DNA from: Caulobacter sp.
GTDB taxonomy: Bacteria > Pseudomonadota > Alphaproteobacteria > Caulobacterales > Caulobacteraceae
DNA: 64,000 nt
NCBI GenBank assembly: GCA_030683005.1
Contig: JAUXMY010000037.1
Span: forward strand, 124,001-188,000
Reading direction: 5' to 3'
In this document: positions 25,876 to 39,115 of the stretch, piece after piece
How the letters are laid out: every line of letters begins with the position of its first letter
Numbering within the stretch: position 1 is the stretch's first letter
Notes under the pieces: model-generated
Told to the model about the DNA's origin: nothing
Database searches by the model: none
The model's input: only the letters and a program-made list of their open reading frames with translations
Made by a program: the position numbers and the translations under genes

Positions 25876-26286
25876 ATGGCGGTCGGCATCAGCTACATCA
25901 CCTTGGGCGCCAAGGATTTCGACTCCGGCCTGGCGTTCTATGACCGTGTGCTGGCCGCCATCGGCTGGTCCCGGTTCGCGGTGCACGGCGCCTTCGCCGG
26001 CTATGGCCCCGGCGGCGACGGCGGTGGACAGACGGTCTGGCTTTGCAGCCCTTTTGACGGGGGCGAGGCCTCGTTCGGCAATGGAACGATGCTGGCCTTC
26101 GGCGCCGACACCCGTGCGGAAGTCGACGCCTTCCACGCCGCCGCCATGGCGGCCGGGGCGACCGACGAAGGCGCGCCGGGTCCGCGACCGCAGTACACGC
26201 CCGACTGGTACGCCGCCTATCTGCGGGACCCGACCGGCAACAAGCTGGCGATCGTCTGCACCGCCAGGCAGGAGACATCCGTATGA
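25876..26286 (+). CDS. VOC-superfamily protein (first of tandem pair)
   Basis: A 136-residue glyoxalase/bleomycin-resistance fold protein. MAVGISYITLGAKDFDSGLA followed by FYDRVLAAIG is the first beta-alpha-beta unit; the end, AYLRDPTGNKLAIVC, carries the usual C-terminal motif. GGAG precedes the start. Substrate cannot be told. Its stop overlaps the next start by four bases (ATGA), and the two proteins are clearly paralogous. Confidence 0.85.
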   Translation: MAVGISYITLGAKDFDSGLAFYDRVLAAIGWSRFAVHGAFAGYGPGGDGGGQTVWLCSPFDGGEASFGNGTMLAFGADTRAEVDAFHAAAMAAGATDEGAPGPRPQYTPDWYAAYLRDPTGNKLAIVCTARQETSV

Positions 26287-26675
26287 AGGCCATGGTCAGC
26301 TACATCACCATCGGCGCGAACGACATCGATCAGGCCACCGCCTTCTACGACGCCGTGCTCGGGGCGCTGGGCAATCAGCGCGTCTGGCAGCAGGGGACCT
26401 GGGCGGGCTACGGACCGGAAGGGGACGATCACGGCGTCATCCTGATCTGCGCGCCGTTCAACGAGCAGCCCGCGCGGCCCGGCAACGGCATCATGGTCGG
26501 ACTGCATGCCGAGAGTCCGGCCCAGGTTGACGCCTTTCATGCGGCGGCTCTGGCGAGCGGCGGCTCCTGCGAGGGACCGCCGGGGCCGCGTGAGACCTAT
26601 GGCGAGGGCTACTACCTGGCCTATGTGCGCGATCCGACCGGCAACAAGCTCTCGGCCTTCTACCGGCCGGTGTGA
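26283..26675 (+). CDS. VOC-superfamily protein (second of tandem pair)
   Basis: A 130-residue paralogue of the preceding protein (VSYITIGANDIDQATAFYDA; VRDPTGNKLSAFY). The shared pattern GTWAGYGPEGDDHGVILICA against the first copy's AGYGPGGDGGGQTVWLC indicates a local duplication. Translation is coupled by the four-base overlap, so the two may work together or form a heterodimer; this is inference. Confidence 0.85.
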   Translation: MKAMVSYITIGANDIDQATAFYDAVLGALGNQRVWQQGTWAGYGPEGDDHGVILICAPFNEQPARPGNGIMVGLHAESPAQVDAFHAAALASGGSCEGPPGPRETYGEGYYLAYVRDPTGNKLSAFYRPV

Positions 26676-26804
26676 TCTTCAGCCCCCCGTCCGCGCCGAG
26701 GTGGGTCATCTGACGATAGTGGAGATGAGGAGCCTGCTGCTGACGGGTTTCGGCGCGGATCCCGGCTATGTCCGGTCGACGAAAACCAACCTCGGGAGCC
26801 CGCC

Positions 26805-27386
26805 ATGAAGCGCTGCATTGCCCTGTTCCATCACGGCTGGGCCGACTGGGAGGCCGGCTTTGTTCTGGCGGCGTTGCGCGAGTATTTCGACTTCACCATC
26901 CAGATTGCGACGCCGGACGGGGTCGAGGCGACCTCGATCGGCGGTGTCCGGGCCGCGGCGGATATGGCCTTCGCTGACGTGTCTCCCGACGCCCTCGATC
27001 TGTTGCTGGTGATCGGCAGCGAACGCTGGTCCCGGGAGGCCAACCCCGAAGTCGTCGGCCTGCTGCGGCGGGTCAGTGCGGCCGACAAGCCGCTCGGCGC
27101 CATCTGCGCCGGGACCCTGGCCGCGGCCCGGGCCGGGCTCCTCGATAGCCGGGCCCACACCAGCAACAGTCTCGACTTCGTGAAGGCGAACGCCGAAGGC
27201 TACAGCGGCGCGTCGCGCTATGTGGATTCGCCCAGAGCCGTGAGTGATGGCGGGGTAGTCACCGCGGCGGGATCGGCGCCCGGCAGCTTTTCGGTGGCGG
27301 TGCTGAGGCTGGTGGTCCCCGACCAGGCGGAGATGATCAACGGCTACGAAAAGATGCTGGCGGGGGAGCACCGGCCGGACGGGTGA
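26805..27386 (+). CDS. DJ-1/PfpI family protein
   Basis: A 193-residue class I glutamine amidotransferase-like protein. The nucleophile elbow is GAICAGTLAAARAG with Cys101, and Glu16 (DWEAGFVLAALREYF) is the conserved partner. The segment LLDSRAHTSNSLDF is typical of the family. Such proteins act as glyoxalases, chaperones or peptidase-like enzymes; the exact role is not visible. Adjacent VOC genes make an aldehyde-detoxification theme possible. Confidence 0.85.
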   Translation: MKRCIALFHHGWADWEAGFVLAALREYFDFTIQIATPDGVEATSIGGVRAAADMAFADVSPDALDLLLVIGSERWSREANPEVVGLLRRVSAADKPLGAICAGTLAAARAGLLDSRAHTSNSLDFVKANAEGYSGASRYVDSPRAVSDGGVVTAAGSAPGSFSVAVLRLVVPDQAEMINGYEKMLAGEHRPDG

Positions 27387-27417
27387 CCGTCCAACGGAGA
27401 CGGCAGGCCTGCGGTCG

Positions 27418-30057
<2,640 letters not shown>

Positions 30058-30264
30058 GGTCCGGTCAGGTTGTCGCTGTCTGGGCCGGGCGCAAGGCCCT
30101 GGGCCGGTTAACACTCGCAAGGCCGGTTCCATAGCCGCGCGGCGGGCAAATCCCAAAGGAAAAGGCTCGCCGGGCAGGCGAGGCGCCGGGCGGGACGCCG
30201 GGTGCGGCGGCGCGCCGGCCGGTCGGCTCAGGCCCCGTGGCCGCCGGAAGCGCGGCCGCCAACG

Positions 30265-30303
30265 AAGAAAGGACGCCCCGCTCCGTGGGGAGCAGAGGCG
30301 TCC
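30265..30303 (-). terminator. Probable terminator downstream of recA
   Basis: On the minus strand GGACGCC pairs with GGCGTCC, with an inner GCTCC/GGAGC stem, and the hairpin is followed by TTTCTTCG. It lies about 165 bases after the recA stop and before alaS. Confidence 0.65.
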
Positions 30304-30410
30304 TTGCCGTCGGGTCGCCGTGCGGGGTTCGCGCCGGCGTCTTGGGCGGGTGGGCCGGCGCGAGGCGACGTCCCGACGGGGTCCTTGTGGAAGGGGCGGG
30401 GGTCGAAGGC

Positions 30411-30445
30411 CGGGGACACGAACCGCTGCGCGGATCATGTCCCGG
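30411..30445 (+). repeat. Palindromic dispersed repeat, copy 1
   Basis: Outer arms GGGGACA and TGTCCC enclose CCGCTGCGCGG, which itself forms a CCGC/GCGG stem. It matches copies at 33536 and 34087. This copy lies 25 bases after the recA stop. Confidence 0.75.
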
Positions 30446-30469
30446 TCAGGACCCTGTCCCCGACCGGGG

Positions 30470-31549
30470 CTAGGGTTCGCCCTCTTCGGCTTCGTCGCCC
30501 TCGGGGCCGCCGACCAGCAGCTCCTCCTCGATCTTCTCGGACTTGGCGCGGACGGCCTTTTCGATGCTGCCGGCGATGTCCGGGTTACCCTTCAGGAACT
30601 CGCGGACGTTGTCGCGGCCCTGGCCGATGCGCTGGTCGCCGTAGGAGAACCAGGAGCCGGCCTTGTCGATGACCCCGGCCTTGACGCCCAGGTCGATGAT
30701 CTCGCCCAGCTTGGAGATGCCCTCGCCGTACATGATGTCGAACTCGACCTCGCGGAACGGCGGGGCGACCTTGTTCTTGACCACCTTCACCCGGACGTTG
30801 TTGCCGAGGATCTCGTCGCGGACCTTGATCGAGCCTGTGCGGCGGATGTCGAGGCGGACCGAGGCGTAGAACTTCAGCGCGTTGCCGCCGGTGGTGGTCT
30901 CCGGGCTGCCGTACATCACGCCGATCTTCATGCGGATCTGGTTGATGAAGATCACCAGGGTGCCGGCCTTGGAGATCGAGGCGGTCAGCTTGCGCAGCGC
31001 CTGGCTCATCAGACGGGCCTGCAGGCCGGGGAGGCTGTCGCCCATCTCGCCCTCGATCTCGGCGCGCGGCGTCAGGGCCGCCACGGAGTCGATGACGATG
31101 ATGTCGACGGCGTTGGAGCGCACCAGGGTGTCGGTGATCTCCAGCGCCTGCTCGCCGGTGTCCGGCTGCGAGACCAGCAGCTCGTCCAGGTTGACGCCCA
31201 GCTTGCGGGCGTACTGCGGATCCAGCGCATGTTCGGCGTCGACGAAGGCGGCGGTGCCGCCGGCCTTCTGGACCTCGGCCACCACATGCAGGGCCAGGGT
31301 CGTCTTGCCCGAGCTTTCCGGGCCGTAGATCTCGACGATCCGCCCCTTGGGCAGGCCGCCGATGCCCAGCGCGATGTCCAGGCCCAGCGAGCCGGTCGAG
31401 ATCGCCTCGACCTCGATCTTGCTCTTGGAGCCGAGCCGCATCACCGAGCCCTTGCCGAAGGCGCGGTCAATCTGGGAGAGCGCCGCTTCAAGAGCGCGCT
31501 GCTTGTCACCTTCGTCGCGTGTCACGAGTCTCAAAGCCGCCTGGTTCAT
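30470..31549 (-). CDS. recA: RecA recombinase
   Basis: Strand-exchange protein that also triggers LexA self-cleavage. I use ATG 31547-31549 ([20 protein letters not shown]); ATG 31561 in the same frame would add four residues. Walker A is [13 protein letters not shown], and [20 protein letters not shown] and [20 protein letters not shown] cover Walker B and loop L2. The 359-residue length and the acidic tail ([10 protein letters not shown]) are typical of Caulobacterales. An SOS box lies about 106-120 bases upstream. Confidence 0.98.
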   Translation of the reverse strand: MNQAALRLVTRDEGDKQRALEAALSQIDRAFGKGSVMRLGSKSKIEVEAISTGSLGLDIALGIGGLPKGRIVEIYGPESSGKTTLALHVVAEVQKAGGTAAFVDAEHALDPQYARKLGVNLDELLVSQPDTGEQALEITDTLVRSNAVDIIVIDSVAALTPRAEIEGEMGDSLPGLQARLMSQALRKLTASISKAGTLVIFINQIRMKIGVMYGSPETTTGGNALKFYASVRLDIRRTGSIKVRDEILGNNVRVKVVKNKVAPPFREVEFDIMYGEGISKLGEIIDLGVKAGVIDKAGSWFSYGDQRIGQGRDNVREFLKGNPDIAGSIEKAVRAKSEKIEEELLVGGPEGDEAEEGEP

Positions 31550-31561
31550 GGGAGTGCGCAT

Positions 31562-32159
31562 CCTTATTCCGATTCTGGTCCCGCCCGCGTGCCTCCGCCG
31601 GATTGCGGAAGCGGCCCTCGCCGAACGCAGGCATGATGTGCACGGTTTGTTCCTGTTCGCAATATGTTCTCTTTCGCCGAGGGCAACTTTTTTCGCGATC
31701 AGGTTGTCTCCGGAGCCTTCGTCACCGGTGCGAGCGTCCTTGTCGACGAGGCCGGCGTCCCCGTCAGGGGGATAGACGACGTCGGCACGCGGGCCGGCGA
31801 CAGCCGGTTCACGGGGGCGATGGCCCATCGAGGCGGGGCGGGAAGGCGTCATCAGGGGAGTCTACGCCTGACCGGGGCGAGGGGGATAAATCAGCGGCGC
31901 GCCGCGTCGGCCGATGTCTCCGAAAGGGGCGAAATGTCCCGCTTTGTCTCCGGAGTATATGTCTCGGGAGTCTCGCATTCTGGAGCGGTAGGTGAAGTGG
32001 TGAGGGTGCTGCCCGGCGGGGGCGACTTAACCTGTCGTACCGAGCCCTTTCATTCGAACGGAGTCACCAGACCGCAGAGTACCGCTCTATTCCCGCTGGC
32101 GTGGCGATGGTCCGAATCCGCCGGAACTCGGCAAGATCCAGGCCAAAGGGCACACGGCC
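31562..32159. other. Non-coding stretch upstream of recA
   Basis: Apart from the SOS box, this nearly 600-base stretch holds no gene I can support. It contains near-repeats of TTGTCTCCGGAG at 31704 and 31944, with variants at 31914 and 31959, and a TTAACC half-site near 32026. Base composition falls toward the accessory patch on its right. Confidence 0.5.
31655..31669. promoter_or_regulatory. LexA (SOS) box of recA
   Basis: GTTCGCAATATGTTC is an exact GTTC-N7-GTTC site, the LexA operator of alphaproteobacteria. Another GTTC lies two bases upstream of it (31649-31652). Position in the recA promoter region supports LexA repression of recA. Confidence 0.9.
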
Positions 32160-32498
32160 CTAGGATCGTTGAACGACGCCGAGAGCCTCAACTTCGATCG
32201 CGACGTCCGGTCGGAAGCGTTTGGCCAGCATCTCATCCCAGGCGTTATCTATGCTCGGCGACGCCGGGGATGTTGGCGAGAACGCTACCATTACGTTCGG
32301 GCATTGAGGTGAGACCAAGCCTGAGGACTCTCTCCAGTCCGTGAACAGAACTCCGGTCACCCGAACGGCCTTCCCCTTATACGACTCCAGATTCCCTGCA
32401 AGATCGCAGATGTCCAACACTTCAAGATCAGACAAGGGGAGCCCAGTCGACGAAAAGCTGGAAAACAACACTGCAAAAGCCATCGATATTCGGATCAT
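32160..32498 (-). CDS. Small exported protein, unknown function
   Basis: A 112-residue protein with an N-terminal signal (MIRISMAFAVLFSSFSSTGL). The mature part begins LSDLEVLDICDLAGNLESYK, then GKAVRVTGVLFTDWRESSG, a pattern seen in small beta-barrel proteins that start with a block on domain boundary spacing and a KxVxVxG strand. Two cysteines (ICDL, SPQCPN) could pair. Codon use and GC content are visibly lower than the neighbours, suggesting acquisition. The exact family is not recognised. Confidence 0.6.
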   Translation of the reverse strand: MIRISMAFAVLFSSFSSTGLPLSDLEVLDICDLAGNLESYKGKAVRVTGVLFTDWRESSGLVSPQCPNVMVAFSPTSPASPSIDNAWDEMLAKRFRPDVAIEVEALGVVQRS

Positions 32499-32570
32499 CG
32501 TCCTATTTCGCGAGCATGGGTGTTAGTAACAGATTCGGTTGACGGGCAGAAAGACGTCATCAGTCTTAAT

Positions 32571-32936
32571 CTACTCCTCAAAATCAATATTGCTTACTTC
32601 ACCTGTGCATTTGCTCACAGAAAATGACGCTCCCCCACCATATACACCCTTGGGCAGGGTTTGGCGAAACCGCCAATTGACTCCTTCATCCTGAATATCC
32701 AAATCGTCGAAGCGGCGAAGTTCAGACTTGGAATAGAGTTTGTTTAGAAGAATGTCCGCGACCTTTTCGGCGTCCTTGCGGTTACCAAATATATCCCCGG
32801 GAAGTTTGCCTGATAAACCCTGGATTGGCGGACACGCTGATTGCGGAGCAGCTGCAGAAGTTTCCGCGTTCACGTGGAAAGGCTGACATCCGGCCAAGAG
32901 CACCACGAAACCGCCTCTCATCAAGATTCTTAGCAA
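32571..32936 (-). CDS. Lipoprotein with NTF2-fold immunity-like domain
   Basis: A 121-residue protein. FVVLLAGC is a lipobox, so it is probably a lipoprotein. The mature domain (RKDAEKVADILLNKLYSKSE; then WRFRQTLPKGVYGGGASFSV followed by SKCTGEVSNIDF) follows the pattern of NTF2-fold immunity proteins of the YhhH/YbbC type: a helix ending in a Tyr, a W-x-V/F strand, LP, GG, and a final SK-x-T/D-G strand. Low GC and AT-rich codons mark it as foreign. No matching toxin gene is seen next to it. Confidence 0.55.
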   Translation of the reverse strand: MLRILMRGGFVVLLAGCQPFHVNAETSAAAPQSACPPIQGLSGKLPGDIFGNRKDAEKVADILLNKLYSKSELRRFDDLDIQDEGVNWRFRQTLPKGVYGGGASFSVSKCTGEVSNIDFEE

Positions 32937-33100
32937 CTATTTACCCCCCACCTGATGATCGGAAGCGGGGAGACACACTCGTTCTTGCCCCATCCACGCC
33001 CGTCGCTTCAGTCAGCCTCGCGTGCGAAATCGCTAGGCTCAACCGGAACATAGCGGGAACAAATGGCCCGTTTCGAATGCAGGTTGAACCGAGGGGCAGG

Positions 33101-33463
33101 ATGGCGCGGCTGGTCGTGCCCGGCGCGCCGCACCACCTGGCCCAGCGCGGCAACCGCCGGCAGGTGACCTTCTTTGGCGAGGGCGACTATCTCTCCTGGC
33201 AGACCCTGACGGCGGAGGCCTTCGCGGCGGCGCGGGCAGCGGTGTGGGCCTACTGCCTGACGCCCGACCCTCTGCATGTGAGCGCCGCGCCCTACGCCGC
33301 CTTCTTCGGCAAAGGGAGAAGAGGGCAATCCTTCGATCTCATGGAGGTCAGCGTGCCGGCCGAGCCGGGTTGGTCAAGGACCGCGCTTCGCGCGGCCGCA
33401 GCGCGGCGGGCAGCAGGCCCGTCCTTGAGCAACCCGGATCGACCGGCGATCGTCTCGCCATGA
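33101..33463 (+). pseudogene. Decayed REP-associated tyrosine transposase (RAYT, IS200-like)
   Basis: The first 65 or so residues match the start of RAYT/Y1 transposases: MARLVVPGAPHHLAQRGNRR, FFGEGDYLSWQTLTAEA, and VWAYCLTPDPLHVSAAP in place of the usual CLMPNHVHLI. The HUH metal site is thus broken (PDPLHV for PNHVHL). After residue 70 the sequence no longer resembles the family and the catalytic Tyr region is absent, so this is a truncated, inactive remnant. It ends inside a large inverted repeat (33365-33437) and lies among copies of a palindromic repeat family, as expected for a RAYT locus. Confidence 0.75.
33365..33437. repeat. Large inverted repeat at the RAYT remnant
   Basis: CCGGGTTGGTCAAGGAC (33365-33381) and GTCCTTGAGCAACCCGG (33421-33437) are complementary over 17 bases with one mismatch. 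The 39-base interior contains shorter GC-rich stems (CGCGCTTCGCGCG). The structure could be a mobile-element end or a terminator-like hairpin. Confidence 0.75.
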
Positions 33464-33535
33464 GATGAAGGGCGTCGTGGGGCAATCGGTAGAGGCTGCC
33501 GGCTGGCCGAACGCACCTCGTCCTGCTGGTCTCGG

Positions 33536-33570
33536 GGGGACACGTACCGGCTTTGCCGGAACATGTCCCC
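33536..33570 (+). repeat. Palindromic dispersed repeat, copy 2
   Basis: GGGGACACG and ACATGTCCCC form the outer arms; the inner part is CCGGC-TTT-GCCGG, a five-bp stem different from copies 1 and 4 yet still self-complementary. It ends three bases from the GNAT stop codon. Confidence 0.8.
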
Positions 33571-33573
33571 GGT

Positions 33574-34020
33574 CTACCGCCTGTACTGGATGAACCCGCT
33601 GGCCTTCGCCACGCGGTCGTAGAGCACCCGGGCGCCGGCGTTGGTCTCGTGGGTCAGCCAGTAGACCCTCGCCGCGCCGGCGGCGTCCGCCGCCGCGTAG
33701 ACCGCCTCGATCAGCGCCCGGCCGACGCCGCCGGCCCGGGCGTCGGGGTCGACGAACAGGTCCTCGAGGTAGCAGTAGGGGCCGACCGCCCAGGTGGCCG
33801 GGTGCAGCACGTAGTGGGTGAGGCCCACCGGCGCGTCGGCCTCATCGACGGCAACCAGGCCGTGGATCGGGAAGGCCGCATCGAGCAACCGGGCCCAGGT
33901 CGTCTGGCTGACCGTCGGGTCGAGGGCGCTCTCGTAGAAGGCCAGGTAGCCGGCCCACAGCCCGTCCCAGGCGGGCCGGTCCGCAACGGAAAGAGGGCGG
34001 ACCCTGATGCTGCTGCTCAT
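33574..34020 (-). CDS. GNAT family N-acetyltransferase
   Basis: A 148-residue acetyl-CoA-dependent transferase. Motif A reads CYLEDLFVDPDARAGGVGRA with the pyrophosphate-binding RAGGVGRAL loop; the end, HETNAGARVLYDRVAKASGF, is typical of GNAT proteins acting on small amines or amino acids. The acceptor cannot be told. Palindromic repeats flank it on both sides, so the gene and its repeats may have moved or been bordered together. Confidence 0.88.
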   Translation of the reverse strand: MSSSIRVRPLSVADRPAWDGLWAGYLAFYESALDPTVSQTTWARLLDAAFPIHGLVAVDEADAPVGLTHYVLHPATWAVGPYCYLEDLFVDPDARAGGVGRALIEAVYAAADAAGAARVYWLTHETNAGARVLYDRVAKASGFIQYRR

Positions 34021-34040
34021 GATCCGCCCTCTCTCAAATC

Positions 34041-34068
34041 GGGGACATGCACTTCAGTGCGTGTCTCC
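34041..34068 (-). repeat. Palindromic dispersed repeat, copy 3 (inverted)
   Basis: GGGGACATGCAC on the left and GTGCGTGTCTCC on the right; the inner stem is GCACT-TC-AGTGC. It is the reverse complement of copy 5 at 42597 apart from one base near the end, and lies head-to-head with copy 4, 18 bases away, like a paired REP. Confidence 0.8.
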
Positions 34069-34086
34069 AAAGGTTTGCAAGCTGCA

Positions 34087-34119
34087 GGGGACACGTACCG
34101 CTGCGCGGAACATGTCCCC
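34087..34119 (+). repeat. Palindromic dispersed repeat, copy 4
   Basis: Outer arms GGGGACACG and CATGTCCCC around CCGCTGCGCGG. The inner segment is the same as in copy 1. It lies seven bases after the icd stop codon region, between icd and the GNAT gene. Confidence 0.8.
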
Positions 34120-34125
34120 GACGCC

Positions 34126-35340
34126 TTAAACGCCCATGGCGATCTTCAGGTTCTCGTCGACCTTGTCGAGGAAGCCCTCGGTGGTCAGCCAGCCCTGCTG
34201 GTCGCCGACCAGCAACGCCAGGTCCTTGGTCATGAAGCCGGCCTCGACGGTGTCGACGCAGACCTTCTCCAGGGTCAGGGAGAATTTCATCAGATCGGCG
34301 TTGTCGTCCAGCTTGGCGCGGTGGGCCAGGCCCCGGGTCCAGGCGAAGATCGAGGCGATCGAGTTGGTCGAGGTCGACTGGCCCTTCTGGTGCTGGCGGT
34401 AGTGGCGGGTGACGGTGCCGTGGGCGGCCTCGGCCTCGACGATCTTGCCGTCCGGGGTCAGCAGCACCGAGGTCATCAGGCCCAGCGAGCCGAAGCCCTG
34501 GGCGACAATGTCGGACTGCACGTCGCCGTCGTAGTTCTTGCAGGCCCAGACGTAGCCGCCCGACCACTTCAGCGCCGAGGCGACCATGTCGTCGATCAGC
34601 CGGTGCTCGTAGGTCAGGCCCAGCTCCTTGAACTGCGCGGCGTATTCGGCGTCGAAGATCTCCTGGAAGATGTCCTTGAAGCGCCCGTCATAGGCCTTGA
34701 GGATGGTGTTCTTCGTGGAGAGATAGACCGGGTACTTGCGGCTCAGGCCATAGGCGAACGAGGCGCGGGCGAAATCGCGGATCGAGTCGTCGAGATTGTA
34801 CATGCCCATGGCCACCCCGGCCGACGGGGCGTCGAAGATCTCGTGCTCGATGACCTTGCCGTCCTCGCCGACGAACTTGATCGACAGCTTGCCCTTGCCC
34901 GGGAACAGGAAGTCGGTGGCCTTGTACTGGTCGCCGAAGGCGTGGCGGCCGACGATGATCGGCTGGGTCCAGCCGGGAACCAGACGGGGCACGTTCTGGC
35001 AGATGATCGGCTCGCGGAAGATCACGCCGCCCAGGATGTTGCGGATGGTGCCGTTGGGCGACTTCCACATCTTCTTGAGGCCGAACTCCTCGACCCGCTG
35101 CTCGTCCGGCGTGATGGTCGCGCACTTGACGGCGACGCCGTGCTTCTTGGTGGCCTCGGCCGCGTCGATGGTCACCTGGTCGTTGGTGGCGTCGCGGTTC
35201 TCGACCGACAGGTCGTAGTAGTCGAGCTCGAGGTCGAGATAGGGGAAGATCAGCTTGTCCTTGATGAGCTTCCAGATGATGCGGGTCATCTCGTCGCCGT
35301 CCATGTCGACGACGGGATTGGCGACCTTGATCTTGGCCAT
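34126..35340 (-). CDS. icd: Isocitrate dehydrogenase, NADP-dependent
   Basis: TCA-cycle enzyme converting isocitrate to 2-oxoglutarate, CO2 and NADPH. The 404-residue protein begins [20 protein letters not shown] and contains [20 protein letters not shown], the substrate loop, and the metal site in [40 protein letters not shown] is the cofactor region. This is the eukaryote-like (dimeric, subfamily II) form usual in alphaproteobacteria. A GGCTATAGCC sequence at 35415 may be the -10 element of its promoter. Confidence 0.97.
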   Translation of the reverse strand: MAKIKVANPVVDMDGDEMTRIIWKLIKDKLIFPYLDLELDYYDLSVENRDATNDQVTIDAAEATKKHGVAVKCATITPDEQRVEEFGLKKMWKSPNGTIRNILGGVIFREPIICQNVPRLVPGWTQPIIVGRHAFGDQYKATDFLFPGKGKLSIKFVGEDGKVIEHEIFDAPSAGVAMGMYNLDDSIRDFARASFAYGLSRKYPVYLSTKNTILKAYDGRFKDIFQEIFDAEYAAQFKELGLTYEHRLIDDMVASALKWSGGYVWACKNYDGDVQSDIVAQGFGSLGLMTSVLLTPDGKIVEAEAAHGTVTRHYRQHQKGQSTSTNSIASIFAWTRGLAHRAKLDDNADLMKFSLTLEKVCVDTVEAGFMTKDLALLVGDQQGWLTTEGFLDKVDENLKIAMGV

Positions 35341-35540
35341 GGGGGCGAAGTCTCCGTTGGGGCGCGCTCGGGCGTACGGCGCACAGGGCCGTACGGGGCG
35401 CGCGGGGGCGGGTCGGCTATAGCCGCTGCGGGCCGCAGCGAGAAGACCGATTGTCGCAGACGGGAATCCATTCGCCGGGTCAACGGCCTGTTCAGGGATC
35501 AGGGCTAAGCCTGTCGGGCAAGGGGAGGGCCGCCCGCACC

Positions 35541-38032
<2,492 letters not shown>

Positions 38033-38036
<4 letters not shown>

Positions 38037-39061
38037 CGCACCGCCCTGGCGATCGCCCGCATGACGTCGGCGATGGCGCCCTCCCGCGCGGTCTGGTCCT
38101 GCGGCGAGGCGGCGAGGAACACCGCCACCGAGTAGCGCCGGCCGTCCTTGAGGGTCAGCAGCCCGACGTCGTTGGTCACGGCGGTGACGCCCAGGTCCGT
38201 CGCCGAGGTCCCGGTCTTGTGGGCCAGGGTGGCGCCAGGCGGCAGGCCGGCCTTGAGCCGGTTCGCCCCGGTGGTGCTCTCGGTCATGATCCGTAGCAAC
38301 CGGATGGTCGAGCGGGGCCCCAGCAGTTCGCCCTTCGACAGCTTGCCGAGGAAGTTCAGCATGCCGGTGGCCGTCGTCGTGTCGCGCGGATCGGAGAGGT
38401 ACCGCTGCAGCGCTTCGCGGCGCCGCGCCTCCGGCAGCGCGTCGCGCGCCGCCTTGAAAGCCGGCCAGTCCTTCCAGGCGATGCGGAAGGAGTCCATGCC
38501 GCTGGCCTCGACCTGCAGCTCCCGCTCGTAGCGATCGACGCGAATGTCGTTGACGCCCTTGCCGCGCAGCCAGGCGGTCACGGCGCCGGGTCCGCCGATC
38601 CGCTTCATCAGCACGTCGGCGGCGGTGTTGTCGCTCTGGCCGACGGTGGCCACCAGCAGCTCGCCGACGGTCCAGGTCGCCACGCCTGGCCAGGCCGCGC
38701 CGATGGCGCTGAGCGGCGGGGAGATGTCCTTCTCCGCCAGGGTGACCGGCTCGTCCAGGCGCAGGCGGCCGGCGTCGACCTCGGCCAGGGCGGCGGCGCC
38801 GAGCGGGGCCTTGAACACGCTCTGCATCGGGAAGCGCCGGGACCCGTTCCAGGCCCACATCTCTCCGCCCTCAAGGTTCTGGACGGCGACCTCAAGCTCG
38901 CCGGGCTGGGCGCGTTCGGCGATGGCCGCGATCTCGGCGTCGAGGATCGCCGCGTCGATGACCGGCGTCTTCGCCAGAACCCCCGGGCTGTCCTCGGCGC
39001 AGGCGGCGAGGGAGACGAGCGGGGAGACCCCGAGGACGGCAAGCAGGGCTCTACGACGCAT
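38033..39061 (-). CDS. Class A beta-lactamase
   Basis: Periplasmic serine beta-lactamase, 342 residues, from ATG 39059-39061 (MRRRALLAVLGVSPLVSLAA) with a signal peptide whose end SLAAC could be a lipobox. The active-site motifs are SVFK (Ser70-x-x-Lys), SDN in VGQSDNTAADVLM, and KTG in LAHKTGTSATD. The omega loop reads RYERELQ: Glu166 is kept but position 170 is Gln rather than Asn. No mobile element adjoins it, so it looks like a resident chromosomal enzyme. Substrate range cannot be read from sequence. Confidence 0.92.
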
Positions 39062-39115
39062 GCCGCCTTCATAGCGCCCTTTCCCGCCGGCAGGGGAAAG
39101 GCTTATCAAGCGCCC

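Larger units (their letters stand above)
30058..30469. other. Non-coding region between recA and alaS
   Basis: This 412-base stretch contains the alaS leader (with GGTTAACAC near 30106), very GC-rich low-complexity DNA (30150-30240), a terminator-like stem for recA (30265-30303) and one copy of the GGGGACA/TGTCCC palindrome family (30411-30445). I see no gene. Confidence 0.7.

Noticed and set aside
31704-31970. Repeats of TTGTCTCCGGAG as an operator array.
   Set aside because: Only two exact copies 240 bases apart, with loose variants; not enough to separate from chance.
31980-32160. A structured RNA (tmRNA, SRP RNA or tRNA) in the lower-GC stretch.
   Set aside because: No T-loop, tag reading frame or other conserved core could be found.
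31664-32344. Possible genes in the stretch upstream of recA.
   Set aside because: The frames lack ribosome sites and domain-like sequence, and one runs over the start of a better-supported gene on the other strand.
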